Position numbers and translations under genes: made by a program. Positions 9,080-19,023 of a stretch of 64,000 nucleotides of DNA are shown here, one piece after another. Below the pieces are notes generated by a model. That model was not told where the DNA came from. It was given only the letters and a program-made list of their open reading frames with translations, and did not search any database. The stretch is from the NCBI GenBank assembly GCA_016218825.1, contig JACRCV010000008.1, positions 1-64,000 of the forward strand. Reading direction: 5' to 3'. Positions within the stretch are counted from its first letter, which is position 1. Each line of letters starts with the position of its first letter. The DNA comes from Deltaproteobacteria bacterium. GTDB taxonomy: Bacteria > Myxococcota > XYA12-FULL-58-9.

Positions 9080-10383
9080 TCGGGCTCCTCTCCGACCAAG
9101 GCACCGAGGCGGCTGCAGTCGATGTGGGCTCGGGTGAGCGCGCCCAAGTAGAGGCGGTGCGAGTCGAGCAGGGTCCGGCGGGCGTCGATGACCTCCAGAA
9201 GGCTCCCTTCACCGAGCTGGTACGTCTTCTCCACCGTGGCTGCGGCGGTTTCCGAGCGCGGCACGACGTTGTTTCTGAAGCGCGTCGCGGCGAGGACCGA
9301 CGCCTGGCAGGCCGCGTGGACGTCGAGGACGGTCGCCTCGATCTCCAGCCCCGTGGCCTCGGCCTGCTTGCGCCCCGCCGCAAGCTTGGCCTCGGCCTGG
9401 GCGATGCGCCCGGAGCTCCAGTTCCAGAGAGGCAAGTCCACCGCAAGACCGACGCCGTATGCCCGCCGGTCGAGCTCATCGGTCGTGAAACCGGTGAGGC
9501 CGAACGCCGGCACGCGGGCCATCCGCTCCGCACCGACCTCGGCCTCGAGGAAACGTGTCCGCGCTCGCGCCAACGTCAGCGCCGGGTGAGTCGTACGCAC
9601 CTTGACGACTGCCGCGTCGCGATGAATCGCAACGGGGAGCAGCTCCAGGTCGGCGACCGCCAGGAGCGTCTTGCCCGCGGGTATCCCGAGCCAAAGCCCG
9701 AGCTCGGCCTGGCGAGCGGAGAGCAGCGTGCGCGCGGTCTCGAGCTCGCTGGTGACCGTCTCGAGCTCGATCTCGACGCGGGTCGACTCCACGGGGCGAG
9801 CCTCCCCGTTCTCCACCCGTTTCCTGACCGTCCGAACCAACGCCAAAGTCTGGGCCTCGAGGGCCGCCAATGACGTGACCCGCGACTGCTCCGCGGCAAG
9901 GGTCCAGAACAGCGTCCGAAGCTGCAGCATCACGTCGCGCCGCAGGGCCTGGGCCTCTGCGACCGCCACGTCGAGCTCGGCCTCGGCCGCCTCGATCCGC
10001 GAGCCGCGAGGCGCTATCCAGCCAAGGGGCATGCTCAGCGCCAAGCCCCGTTCGACCCGCGAAGCGCCACCCGTCCGCGCGCTCCCCTTGCCGATGCTGG
10101 CCTCCAAGGTCGGATTGGGCACCGCGCCCGCCGCGCCCACGCCTCCCCGGGAAGCGTCGATCTGAAACCTGGCGGCGGCGAGTCGGGGGTGCTGATCGAC
10201 CAGACGGACGATGTCCGCCCAGGTCACGTCGACGACGAGGCGCGCCGCCGGCCCGTCAGGAGGCGCCGACGAAACCGCATCCGCCTGGCCCGGGCCGGCC
10301 AACGCCGGGCTCGCCGACACAAGAACCACAACCAGGAGCTGACCGCGCCGCCACCCGGGGGCGCGCATGAGAATACGTCGCAT
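9076..10383 (-). CDS. TolC family outer membrane factor (CusC/CzcC-like)
   Basis: Outer-membrane efflux protein pattern (WADIVRLVDQHPRLAAARFQIDASRGGVGAAGAVPNPTLEASIG); overlaps adaptor start by 4 nt. Confidence 0.88.
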   Translation of the reverse strand: MRRILMRAPGWRRGQLLVVVLVSASPALAGPGQADAVSSAPPDGPAARLVVDVTWADIVRLVDQHPRLAAARFQIDASRGGVGAAGAVPNPTLEASIGKGSARTGGASRVERGLALSMPLGWIAPRGSRIEAAEAELDVAVAEAQALRRDVMLQLRTLFWTLAAEQSRVTSLAALEAQTLALVRTVRKRVENGEARPVESTRVEIELETVTSELETARTLLSARQAELGLWLGIPAGKTLLAVADLELLPVAIHRDAAVVKVRTTHPALTLARARTRFLEAEVGAERMARVPAFGLTGFTTDELDRRAYGVGLAVDLPLWNWSSGRIAQAEAKLAAGRKQAEATGLEIEATVLDVHAACQASVLAATRFRNNVVPRSETAAATVEKTYQLGEGSLLEVIDARRTLLDSHRLYLGALTRAHIDCSRLGALVGEEPE

Positions 10384-10444
10384 CTTCGGACACCTGTGTT
10401 CCAAGAACGCCCGCGACGGGCGTCGAGGTTGCGCCAACACCGAA

Positions 10445-10463
10445 CGCTCGCGTCACGCGAGCG
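10445..10463. other. Perfect inverted repeat (8-bp stem, 3-nt loop) between a small Cys-rich gene and the metal efflux operon
   Basis: CGCTCGCG-TCA-CGCGAGCG. Confidence 0.6.
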
Positions 10464-10490
10464 ACACGGGACCCATCGGGAGCAAAGGCC

Positions 10491-10826
10491 TCAGGCGCGC
10501 GGCGGGTGGAAGATGCGCTGCAACACGTCGACGGGCGTGCAACGGGTTACGACGATGGTGTCGAGCGCGGTCGCGGTCGGCGCGCCCATGGTTGGCACCC
10601 CAGGCAGGAGCGCCACTCTGACCATGTGACCGGGACAACAGGCACACGGACAGCTCGGCCCGCAGGGGCGGCCGTGGGTGTCAGGATCTGGGCATCCGGG
10701 ATCCGACGCGTCGGCGGCCCCGGGCGTGGCAACGGCCGCGTCGACGCTGTCGCGAGCGAAGAACGACAGCACGGCTGCCGCCGCGATCAGGCACAACACC
10801 GGCAGAGCCAGGCGACGTCGACTCAT
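10491..10826 (-). CDS. Small membrane/secreted Cys-rich protein upstream of the metal RND genes
   Basis: LPVLCLIAAAAVLSFFA N-terminal hydrophobic segment; CPDPDTHGRPCGPSCPCACCPGH cluster; co-directional with the efflux operon. Confidence 0.6.
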   Translation of the reverse strand: MSRRRLALPVLCLIAAAAVLSFFARDSVDAAVATPGAADASDPGCPDPDTHGRPCGPSCPCACCPGHMVRVALLPGVPTMGAPTATALDTIVVTRCTPVDVLQRIFHPPRA

Positions 10827-10857
10827 CGCGCTAACATTGGCTGGGCCGGGAGCGAAG

Positions 10858-11376
10858 TCAATCCGCCATCTTCGTGTGGCGCATCTGCTCGATGAGGCGG
10901 CCGTATTCCACTTCCCACTCGGCCGTGCCTTCGCGCAGGTTCTTCAGGCGACCGCGGACCTCGCGATCCAGCTCTTCGTCGACGCCCATGTACTTGGTCA
11001 TCGCTTCGTTGACGAGCTTGCGGATCTCGTTGTCCTCGGCAAACACCTCTTCGATGTTCTTCGATTCGAAAAGTCCTTGAATTACGAGATCGAGGACGTG
11101 CTCGAGGGCGCCCTCGCCGGTCACGATCTTGCGGGTGTCGGCGATCGAGCGCTTCACCCGGCCCAACATCTCCTGCGGCAGATGATGACGCGCCAACGTC
11201 TCCTGGGCGTCGGTCTTCAAGCGATCGAGAGAGTTCAGGTATTCAACCAAGACCCCGGCCACGTCCAGCTCGGCCTCGTCCCGGCGCCCGTCTTCCACTT
11301 CGATGGCGCGGTTGGCCAACAGCGAGCGGATGACGTCCTTGGCGATCTTCGGGATGACCTTGCGATAGATTCTCAT
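10858..11376 (-). CDS. DUF507 family protein
   Basis: MRIYRKVIPKIAKDVIRSLLANRAIEVEDGRRDEAELDVAGVLVEYLNSLDRL...MRHTKMAD. Confidence 0.85.
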   Translation of the reverse strand: MRIYRKVIPKIAKDVIRSLLANRAIEVEDGRRDEAELDVAGVLVEYLNSLDRLKTDAQETLARHHLPQEMLGRVKRSIADTRKIVTGEGALEHVLDLVIQGLFESKNIEEVFAEDNEIRKLVNEAMTKYMGVDEELDREVRGRLKNLREGTAEWEVEYGRLIEQMRHTKMAD

Positions 11377-11602
11377 GGCTTCAGGCTCCCGTTCGGCGTT
11401 CTGTGCATAATCCGCGCCGTATAAGGGGGGCGCTCGCAGGTGTCAAGCGGAAGGACGAACGCGCGGCTCGGGGGCGTTGGGTGGCGCTGGCGCCGCGAAG
11501 TGCGCCGATTTTTTGACCCGGTTCTACTCACCGCCTAGCATCGATTGAGACCACATGCTCTGCGCGGGGTGTGGGGTCGCAGAAGTCGGAGGGCATTTGA
11601 TC

Positions 11603-14353
11603 ATGGCAAACAAGCGGCGGGCGGCCGCCCCACGTAAAGCCAAGGACCAGACGGACCACAAGCGCAATCCGCGGCGCAACGACAAGCCGGGGATCGGCAG
11701 CAAGGCGCTGCACGAGGCGATCGCGGTCTCGCTCGGTTGCAGCGGTCTGCTCACCGTCCTCGCGCTCTGGAGCTACAACGCCGGCGACGCGTCGCTGAAC
11801 GCCAGCGGCACCGCCGACGTGCACAATTGGATCGGGCCGGCGGGCGCCTACTGGGCCGACATGCTGTTCCAGCTGCTCGGCGTCGGCGCCTACGCGCTCG
11901 GCCTCGGCGCCCTGTTCGCGAGCGTCCGCGCCTTCAGCGGCCGGCGGGTGCGCCCCGGGTTCCGCGAGGCGGCCGGCACGGTCTTGATGGTGGTCTGCGT
12001 CGGCGCGTTCGCGCACCTGGTCTTGTTCGGCGTCCCGCGGCCCTATCCGGCGGGCGGCGTCGTCGGCGCGATTTTGGCGCAGGTGCTGTTGGAGAAGTTC
12101 GCGAAGGTCGGCGCTTACGTGCTCTCGGGGGCGCTGGTGATGACCTCGGTGACCCTCACCGCCGACGGCATCCTCTCGGGCCTGGGTCTGAAGGGCCTCG
12201 GGGCGCTGTCGCACACCTTCACCTGGGCGCGGGCCACCGCGGTGCTCTTCGCCGAGCGCCACCGGGCGAAGCGCGAGCGCCTGCAGCAGCTGGTCCCCGA
12301 GCTCCCCGAGGCCGCCGACGATTGGACGATGGGTGCCGCCGCCCTGCCGGACAAGGCCGAAGCGAGCACCGCCGCCAAGCTCGAGGAGGCGCGGGCCCGC
12401 GGCCGCAAGCTCGGCGAGGCCGAGGCGGTCGAAGAGATGGACCTCGCGAAGGCGCGGGCGCTGCGCGACGTCTCCGAGCCGGAGATTGAGCTCGACCAGA
12501 GCGTCGACCTCGCGGCCGAGGAGGACTTCGAGATCGGCGCGCTGCCGCCGCTCGATCAGATCGTGAACCCCGGCGCCGCCGCGGTCAGCGACGAGCCGGT
12601 CGTCGAGCTCGAGCCCGACGACGTCGAGATGGACATCGCGATCCGCGCCGCGACCCCGGAGGCCGCCCTGCGCCTTGCGATCTCGGATTTGACGGTGGAC
12701 GACACCCAGGAGGTCCCGATCCCCACCTTCGACGAGATGATGCGGCCGGCGACCGCGGCGCCAAAGAGCGGGCTGTCGTCCACGAAGAAGAAGCGTCACG
12801 CCGAGCCCGAGATCGTCGACGTTCGGCCGCAGGTGGACGCCGCCGCCATCGAGCGCGCCGCGGCGGAGAAGGTCGACGAGACCCCGCGCCAGTTCACCTT
12901 GCCGTCGGCGACGCTGCTCGACTTTCAGGAGTCGACCCGCGCCCCGATCGACGCCGAGCTCTTGCGCGACAACGCCGTCAAGCTGACGAAGACCCTGAAG
13001 GAGTACGGCATCGACGGGCACGTGCGCGAGATCCGCCCCGGACCGGTGGTGACGATGTACGAGTTCGTCCCGGCGCCGGGCATCAAGCTGTCGCGCATCG
13101 CCAGCCTCGCCGACGACTTGGCGATGAGCATGGCGGCGCTCCGGGTGCGCATCGTCGCCCCGATCCCCGGCAAGGGCGCGGTCGGCATCGAGATCCCGAA
13201 CGAGTCGCGGGAGATGGTCTACCTCAAGGAGATGATCGCCCACGACAACTTCCGCAAGGCCAAGGCCAAGCTGACCCTGGCGCTCGGCAAGGACATCGAG
13301 GGCAACGCCACGGTCGCGAACCTGGCGAAGATGCCGCACCTCTTGGTCGCCGGCACCACCGGCACCGGCAAGTCGGTGTCGATCAACAGCATGATCATGA
13401 GCATCCTCTTCAAGGCCACGCCGGACGACGTCCGGATGATCATGGTCGACCCGAAGATGCTCGAGCTCTCGGTGTACGACGGCATCCCGCACCTCTTGCT
13501 GCCGGTGGTCACCGATCCGAAGAAGGCGTCCTTGGCGCTGCGCTGGGCGGTCGAGGAGATGGGGCGGCGCTACAACGTCCTCTCCGAGCTCGGGGTGCGG
13601 TCGATCGACGGCTACAACCAGAAGCTCGAGGACGCGGCGAAGGCCGGCGAGGAGGTCGTGCTGCCGCCGGAGACTGAGGGCGGCGAGTCGCGGGTGCTGC
13701 GGCGCATGCCCTACATCGTCGTCGTCGTCGACGAGTTCGCCGACCTGATGATGGTCGCCGGGCGCGAGGTCGAGGCCTCGATCATGCGCCTGGCGCAGAT
13801 GGCGCGGGCGGCGGGCATTCATCTGATCCTCGCCACCCAACGGCCGTCGGTCGACGTGATCACCGGCGTCATCAAGGCCAACTTCCCCACCCGGGTCGCG
13901 TTCCAAGTGGCGTCGAAGCACGACTCGCGCACCATCATCGATCAGAACGGCGCCGAGCACCTCCTCGGCCGCGGCGACATGCTCTACCTGTCGCCGGGCG
14001 CCGGCGGGTTGTGCCGTGTCCACGGCGCCTTCGTCTCCGACGAGGAGATCGATCGCACCGTGAAGTTCCTGCGCGCCCAAGGGACGCCGCAGTACGACGA
14101 GTCGATCCTGGCGCCGCGCGAGGAGGCCGAGGCCGGTGAAGAGAACCCGGCCGACAAGGACGAGATGTACGACCAGGCGGTGGCGATCGTCGCCGAGACC
14201 CGGCAGGCCTCGATCTCGATGATCCAGCGCCGGCTGCGCATCGGCTACAACCGCGCCGCCCGCCTCGTCGAAGTGATGGAGAAAGAAGGCATCGTCGGCC
14301 CGGCCGACGGCGCCAAGCCGCGCGAGGTCTTTGTCTCGCCGGCCCCGATGTGA
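11603..14353 (+). CDS. ftsK: FtsK/SpoIIIE family DNA translocase
   Basis: N-terminal TM region; HLLVAGTTGTGKSVSINSMIMSILFKATPDDVRMIMVDPKMLELSVYDGIPHLLLPVVTDPKKA; C-terminal gamma winged helix ISMIQRRLRIGYNRAARLVEVMEKEGIVGPADG. Confidence 0.97.
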   Translation: MANKRRAAAPRKAKDQTDHKRNPRRNDKPGIGSKALHEAIAVSLGCSGLLTVLALWSYNAGDASLNASGTADVHNWIGPAGAYWADMLFQLLGVGAYALGLGALFASVRAFSGRRVRPGFREAAGTVLMVVCVGAFAHLVLFGVPRPYPAGGVVGAILAQVLLEKFAKVGAYVLSGALVMTSVTLTADGILSGLGLKGLGALSHTFTWARATAVLFAERHRAKRERLQQLVPELPEAADDWTMGAAALPDKAEASTAAKLEEARARGRKLGEAEAVEEMDLAKARALRDVSEPEIELDQSVDLAAEEDFEIGALPPLDQIVNPGAAAVSDEPVVELEPDDVEMDIAIRAATPEAALRLAISDLTVDDTQEVPIPTFDEMMRPATAAPKSGLSSTKKKRHAEPEIVDVRPQVDAAAIERAAAEKVDETPRQFTLPSATLLDFQESTRAPIDAELLRDNAVKLTKTLKEYGIDGHVREIRPGPVVTMYEFVPAPGIKLSRIASLADDLAMSMAALRVRIVAPIPGKGAVGIEIPNESREMVYLKEMIAHDNFRKAKAKLTLALGKDIEGNATVANLAKMPHLLVAGTTGTGKSVSINSMIMSILFKATPDDVRMIMVDPKMLELSVYDGIPHLLLPVVTDPKKASLALRWAVEEMGRRYNVLSELGVRSIDGYNQKLEDAAKAGEEVVLPPETEGGESRVLRRMPYIVVVVDEFADLMMVAGREVEASIMRLAQMARAAGIHLILATQRPSVDVITGVIKANFPTRVAFQVASKHDSRTIIDQNGAEHLLGRGDMLYLSPGAGGLCRVHGAFVSDEEIDRTVKFLRAQGTPQYDESILAPREEAEAGEENPADKDEMYDQAVAIVAETRQASISMIQRRLRIGYNRAARLVEVMEKEGIVGPADGAKPREVFVSPAPM

Positions 14354-14390
14354 CGACCGTCAGACCCTACACCCACTCACAGGAGACCCC

Positions 14391-14663
14391 ATGACCCCCG
14401 ACCTGCTGCTCGAGATCGCGACCCTGACCGCCGAGAGTGAAGGCTGGCGCCTGCAAGGCAACGTCAGCTTCGTCAGAGAAGTGGGCGCGTCGTTGACGAG
14501 CGACGCCATCGTCAGGATCGAGGCGTTGGACCGCGCCGCGGCGCGGATGCGCTTCGTCCGCCTCGACGCCGAGACCGGCGACGTGGTTTCGACCGGCTAC
14601 CGCGCCAAGACCGACTCCGAGCTCGAGGCGCTGTTCAGGACGCCGCTGTTCCGGGCGGCGTGA
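14391..14663 (+). CDS. Small conserved-looking hypothetical protein
   Basis: 90 aa ORF with plausible start (acaggagaccccATG), immediately after ftsK. Confidence 0.5.
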   Translation: MTPDLLLEIATLTAESEGWRLQGNVSFVREVGASLTSDAIVRIEALDRAAARMRFVRLDAETGDVVSTGYRAKTDSELEALFRTPLFRAA

Positions 14664-14667
14664 GGCG

Positions 14668-16284
14668 TCAGGCGTTCTTCAGCGCCAGATCGAGCTTGTT
14701 CTTGGCCATCTTGCCGACCTTGGTGCGGCCGGCGACCTTGACGACGTCGGCGAGCAGCTCCTCGCCGAGCGGGTGCCCCTCCTCGACGAAGTGGAAGCCG
14801 GCGTAGTACAGCACCTCCGGGCTCAGGAGCTTGCTCGCCTTCGCCGCCTTGGCGACGTCGAAGCCGCTCGCCGCCAGCTGCGCCAATGACTTGAGGGCCG
14901 GGTCGCGAGAGCGCGAGGTCGGGTGGGTGTCGAGGCGCCCGGTCGCGAGCTCGAGGGCGGCGCACAGGAAGCGGTCGTCGGCCGAGGCCTGGTCGGAGCG
15001 ACACAAGACCCGCGCCACCATCACCGCCTTGTGCTCCTTCTTCGCCTTCATGAAGCCGGAGACGAGCTCGCGCAGCGCCCCGGCGACCGCGTTCGGATCG
15101 GCGTCCTTCACCGCCTGTAGCTGCGCCTCCCAGCCGCGCTTGCCGGCGGCGAGCTTGTCGACCGCGTTCTCCACCAACCGCAGCCGCTCCTTCGGGCTCA
15201 ACCGCCCGGCGTGCGGCCGCAGGATCTTCTGCAGCAGCCAGGCGCGCTCCGGGTCCTCGACCTTCTCGAGGGCGCGCGCGAGGAGCGGCGCCGCCTCGGG
15301 TCGTTTCTTCAACATGTCGCCGGCGAGCTCGGCCCGGGTCCGGTCTTGCACCGCGACGACCCCGACCAGCGCCTGCAAGCCCTCGGTCGACTCCTGGTTG
15401 CCGAGCTGCTCGATCGCGAAGCGGGCGCGCTCGAGGTCCGGGTGGGTCGCGAGCTCGCCGAGCTCCGCCGCCAGCGCCGGCGACAGCGCCAGGTGGCCGA
15501 GGGATAAGAGCGCCGCGCGCGCCAGGGAGGCGTCGTCGCCCTGGGCCAACGCCAACAGCGCCGCGCCGATCTTGTTCTGCTCGGCCTTCGACGGCTTGAC
15601 GAAGCGCAGCGCGGTGATCGCCTCTTCGCGCACCCCCATCCCCCACTTGGTCTGGGTGGCATAGCGCAAGAGGAGCGGCGCGGTGTTCGGCTGCTCGAGG
15701 AAGCCGACGATCTTGACCGCCGCCAGGACCGCGGCGCGGTTCTCCGCCGCCTTCGCGCTCTTCAAGAACCTCAAGATCTCTTTGTGGTAGCTGGCGCGGG
15801 TCTTCGGATCGGCGTCCTTCACCTGATGCCGCACCGCGAGCGCGACGCTCTTCGCGGTGTCCTCGTCGCCGGCGTTCAGGTTCGCGAGGATGGTCGCGAG
15901 CGCCTCTTTGCCGCCGAGCTCGGCGAGCACGTGCTCCAGGGCCCGCTTCTCCTCGGCCGCGGCCGACCGCAGGCGGGCCTTGACCTTGCCGACCACCTCG
16001 GGGCCGACGCTCGCCAGCGCCCGCACCGCGGCCTCGCGCACGTCGTTGTCGCGCGAGGTCAACAGCGGAAAGATCTGCTCGACCGCCTTGGCGGCGCCGA
16101 GCTGGGTGAAGGCGTCGAGGCCGTGCCGGCGCACGGCAGGGATCGGGCTGTCGAGCATCGCCAGCAGGCCCTTGGTGACCGCGGCGCTCTTGACCTTGAG
16201 CTCGCCCAAGACGATGGCCGCCGCCACCTGCTTCTCCGGCGCCTCCGAGTGCAGCAGAGTCGCCACCTGGTCGAAGTCACCCAT
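14668..16284 (-). CDS. HEAT-repeat protein
   Basis: Repeated helical units such as VAAAIVLGELKVKSAAVTKGLLAMLDSPIPAVRRHGLDAFTQLGAAKAVEQIFPLLTSRDNDVREAAVRALASVG. Confidence 0.8.
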   Translation of the reverse strand: MGDFDQVATLLHSEAPEKQVAAAIVLGELKVKSAAVTKGLLAMLDSPIPAVRRHGLDAFTQLGAAKAVEQIFPLLTSRDNDVREAAVRALASVGPEVVGKVKARLRSAAAEEKRALEHVLAELGGKEALATILANLNAGDEDTAKSVALAVRHQVKDADPKTRASYHKEILRFLKSAKAAENRAAVLAAVKIVGFLEQPNTAPLLLRYATQTKWGMGVREEAITALRFVKPSKAEQNKIGAALLALAQGDDASLARAALLSLGHLALSPALAAELGELATHPDLERARFAIEQLGNQESTEGLQALVGVVAVQDRTRAELAGDMLKKRPEAAPLLARALEKVEDPERAWLLQKILRPHAGRLSPKERLRLVENAVDKLAAGKRGWEAQLQAVKDADPNAVAGALRELVSGFMKAKKEHKAVMVARVLCRSDQASADDRFLCAALELATGRLDTHPTSRSRDPALKSLAQLAASGFDVAKAAKASKLLSPEVLYYAGFHFVEEGHPLGEELLADVVKVAGRTKVGKMAKNKLDLALKNA

Positions 16285-16411
16285 GCTCCCTCCAACGCTC
16301 TGACCGCGTGCCGCGGCACCGGGCCGACCTTGACGCTACCCAAAGGCCGGGAGCATAGGGGAAAGCCGTCGGTCATGGCAACGCGCGCTTGCGGCGGGCT
16401 GAGGGAGATCG

Positions 16412-18001
16412 ATGCTGCCCAAAGACAAAGAGCGGGTGCTGGTCGAGATCGTTGAGCGGGTGCTCAGCGCCTACCACGACGGCGCTGCCGTCGAGCGCGC
16501 GATCTACGACACCCTCTACGAGGAGCGCCGCCGCCTCGAGACCGAGCGCGACCGCAAAGAGGCCGCGCGCCAGCGGGCGTTCTACGACCGGATCTACAGT
16601 GATGCGAACGGCGCCGCCCCGGAGGTCCAAAGGCGCCTGCTCAAGGAGATCGTCCGGGCGTTCGCCGCCGAGGTCGCCGGCCACTTCGATCCGCGGATCT
16701 ACGCCGCCGCCACCCGCTTGATCCCGCCCGCCCTGAGCGTGCTCTTGAACGCCGCGAGCCCGTTGCGGCTCCTGACCGCCGCGACCACCGGCTTCGCCAA
16801 CCTCGAGGACCAGCTGCGCGTCGAAGGCGAGGTCGAGACCCTGCAGCACCTCGCGACCCTCGGCACCACGGTGCTCGTCCCCACCCACCTCTCGAACCTC
16901 GACAGCATCGTCATCGGCTACGCCCTGCACCGCATGGGCCTGCCGCCCTACATCTACGGCGCCGGCCTGAACCTGTTTCACAACAAGCTCATCGGCTTCT
17001 TCATGCACCACCTCGGGGCCTACAAGGTCGACCGGCGCAAGAAGGCCCTGCTCTATAAGGACGTCCTGAAGACCTACGCCGGCTGCACCCTCGAGGCCGG
17101 CTACCACAACCTGTTCTTCCCCGGCGGCACCCGCAGCCGCAACGGCGGCGTCGAGAACCACCTGAAGCTCGGCCTGCTCGGCATGGGCTTGAGCGCCTAC
17201 GTCCACAACCTCGCGGCCGGCAAGGCCAAGCCCGACATCTTCGTGGTGCCGTGCACCTTGAACTACCAGCTGGTGCTCGAGGCCGAGACCCTGATCGACG
17301 ACCACCTCAAGGAGGTCGGCAAGAGTCGCTACATCATCGAGGACGACGAGTTCTCAAAGCCGCGCCGGATCTTGGACTTCATCGAAAAGCTCTTGTCGCT
17401 CAACTCCAGGATCCATCTGGTGATCTCGCGCCCCCTCGACGTCTTCGGCAACGAGGTCGACGACGACGGCCACTCCAAGGACAGCCGCGGCCGGCGCCTC
17501 GACCGCACCCGCTACGTGGCAAGAGACGGCGGTGTCGGCCTCGACCCGCAGCGCGACGCCGAGTACACCCACGAGCTCGCCGACAGCGTCCGCAAGGCCT
17601 ACCGGCGCGACACCTTGGTGAGCTCGACGCACGCCCTCGCCTACACCGTGTTTCGCCTGCTTCGCGCCCGCAACCCGGAGGTTGACCTCTACAAGCTCTT
17701 GCGCACCGGCGGCAAAGAGACGAGCTTCAGCGCCATCGAGGTCTACGAGCGGCTGGAGCGGCTGCTCGACCAGCTGCGCCGCCTCGCCGCCGACGGCCGG
17801 CTGTGGCTCGACGACACCCTCGCCAAGAAGGACACCGTGGCGGTCGCGAACGACGCCCTCGCGCACCTGATGAGCTATCACCGCCACCCGGCGGTGGTGC
17901 GCCGCGGTGACCGCCTGTTCCACGAGGACCGCAACCTGCTGCTCTACTACCACAACCGCCTCGACTCGCTCGGCCTCCCCGGCCTCGAGGTGCCCCGATG
18001 A
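16412..18001 (+). CDS. PlsB/PlsC-type acyltransferase (glycerol-3-phosphate acyltransferase-like)
   Basis: HLSNLD (HX4D motif I), FFPGGTRSRNGG motif III region; followed by gpsA with 4-nt overlap. Confidence 0.82.
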   Translation: MLPKDKERVLVEIVERVLSAYHDGAAVERAIYDTLYEERRRLETERDRKEAARQRAFYDRIYSDANGAAPEVQRRLLKEIVRAFAAEVAGHFDPRIYAAATRLIPPALSVLLNAASPLRLLTAATTGFANLEDQLRVEGEVETLQHLATLGTTVLVPTHLSNLDSIVIGYALHRMGLPPYIYGAGLNLFHNKLIGFFMHHLGAYKVDRRKKALLYKDVLKTYAGCTLEAGYHNLFFPGGTRSRNGGVENHLKLGLLGMGLSAYVHNLAAGKAKPDIFVVPCTLNYQLVLEAETLIDDHLKEVGKSRYIIEDDEFSKPRRILDFIEKLLSLNSRIHLVISRPLDVFGNEVDDDGHSKDSRGRRLDRTRYVARDGGVGLDPQRDAEYTHELADSVRKAYRRDTLVSSTHALAYTVFRLLRARNPEVDLYKLLRTGGKETSFSAIEVYERLERLLDQLRRLAADGRLWLDDTLAKKDTVAVANDALAHLMSYHRHPAVVRRGDRLFHEDRNLLLYYHNRLDSLGLPGLEVPR

Positions 18002-19023
18002 GCGCCGCCGGTCGCATCGACGCGCTGGTGCTCGGCGGCGGCAGCTTCGGCACCGCGCTCGCGAACCTCCTCGCCGGGCTCGGGCGCCACGTGGTGTTGT
18101 GGGTGCGGCGGCCGGAGCAAGCCGACGAGATCAACACCCGGCACCAGAACCGCCGCTACGTGCCCGACGTCAGCTTGGCGCCGAACCTGGTCGCGACCGC
18201 CGAGCTCGCGCCGGCGCTGGCGGCGGCGCCGTTGGTGCTGATGAGCGTGCCGTCGCGGTCGTTTCGCGAGGTGGCGCACGCGGTCGGTGAGACCATCCGC
18301 GGCGATCAGATCTTGGTGCACACCACCAAGGGCATCGAGATCGGCAGCGGCAGGCGGATGTCGGAGATACTGCGCGAAGAGACCTGCGCCTTGAAGCTCG
18401 GGGTGCTCTCCGGGCCGAACCTCGCCGGTGAGATCTTCGCCGGCCACCCGGCCGGCGCGCTCGTCGCCTCGCGCTACGACGAGGTCGTCCGTGCAACCCA
18501 GGGCCTGTTCGCCGGTGGCTGGCTCCGGGTCTACGGCGGCAGAGACGTGATCGGCACCGAGATCGGCGGGTCGTTCAAGAACATCATCGCCATCGCCTCC
18601 GGCGTCGCCGACGGCCTCAGCCTCGGCGACAACACCAAGGCGCTGTTGATGACCCGCGGCCTGTCGGAGATGGCGCAGCTCGGGGTCAGCGCCGGCGCCG
18701 ACGTCTTCACCTTCGGGGGGCTCGCGGGCATCGGCGATCTGATCGCCACCTGCGCCTCGCCGCTGTCGCGCAACCATCAGGTGGGGCTGCGGCTCGGCAA
18801 GGGCGAGGCGATTCAGGCGATCTTGAACAGCATGGTGCACGTCGCCGAAGGGGTGCCGACCGCGCGCGCGGTGCACGAGCACGCCAAGACGCGCGGCCTC
18901 GACCTGCCGATCGTCGCTGCGGTGTTCGCGATGGTCCACGAGGGCCTGACGGCCAAGGCGGCGGTGGCGACGCTGATGGCGCGACCGGTGGGCGAAGAGC
19001 TCGCGCAGCTGAGGTACCGCTGA
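17998..19023 (+). CDS. gpsA: NAD(P)-dependent glycerol-3-phosphate dehydrogenase
   Basis: LVLGGGSFGTALANLLAGLGRHVVLWVRRPEQADEINTRHQNRRYVPDVSL...VLSGPNLAGEI...EIGGSFKNIIAIASGVADGLSLGDNTKALLMTRGLSEM. Confidence 0.97.
   Translation: MSAAGRIDALVLGGGSFGTALANLLAGLGRHVVLWVRRPEQADEINTRHQNRRYVPDVSLAPNLVATAELAPALAAAPLVLMSVPSRSFREVAHAVGETIRGDQILVHTTKGIEIGSGRRMSEILREETCALKLGVLSGPNLAGEIFAGHPAGALVASRYDEVVRATQGLFAGGWLRVYGGRDVIGTEIGGSFKNIIAIASGVADGLSLGDNTKALLMTRGLSEMAQLGVSAGADVFTFGGLAGIGDLIATCASPLSRNHQVGLRLGKGEAIQAILNSMVHVAEGVPTARAVHEHAKTRGLDLPIVAAVFAMVHEGLTAKAAVATLMARPVGEELAQLRYR

Noticed and set aside
11528-14080. 850-aa antisense ORF opposite ftsK
   Set aside because: GC-rich shadow ORF; translation is low-complexity (R/D/H/G-rich) whereas the + strand encodes unmistakable FtsK.
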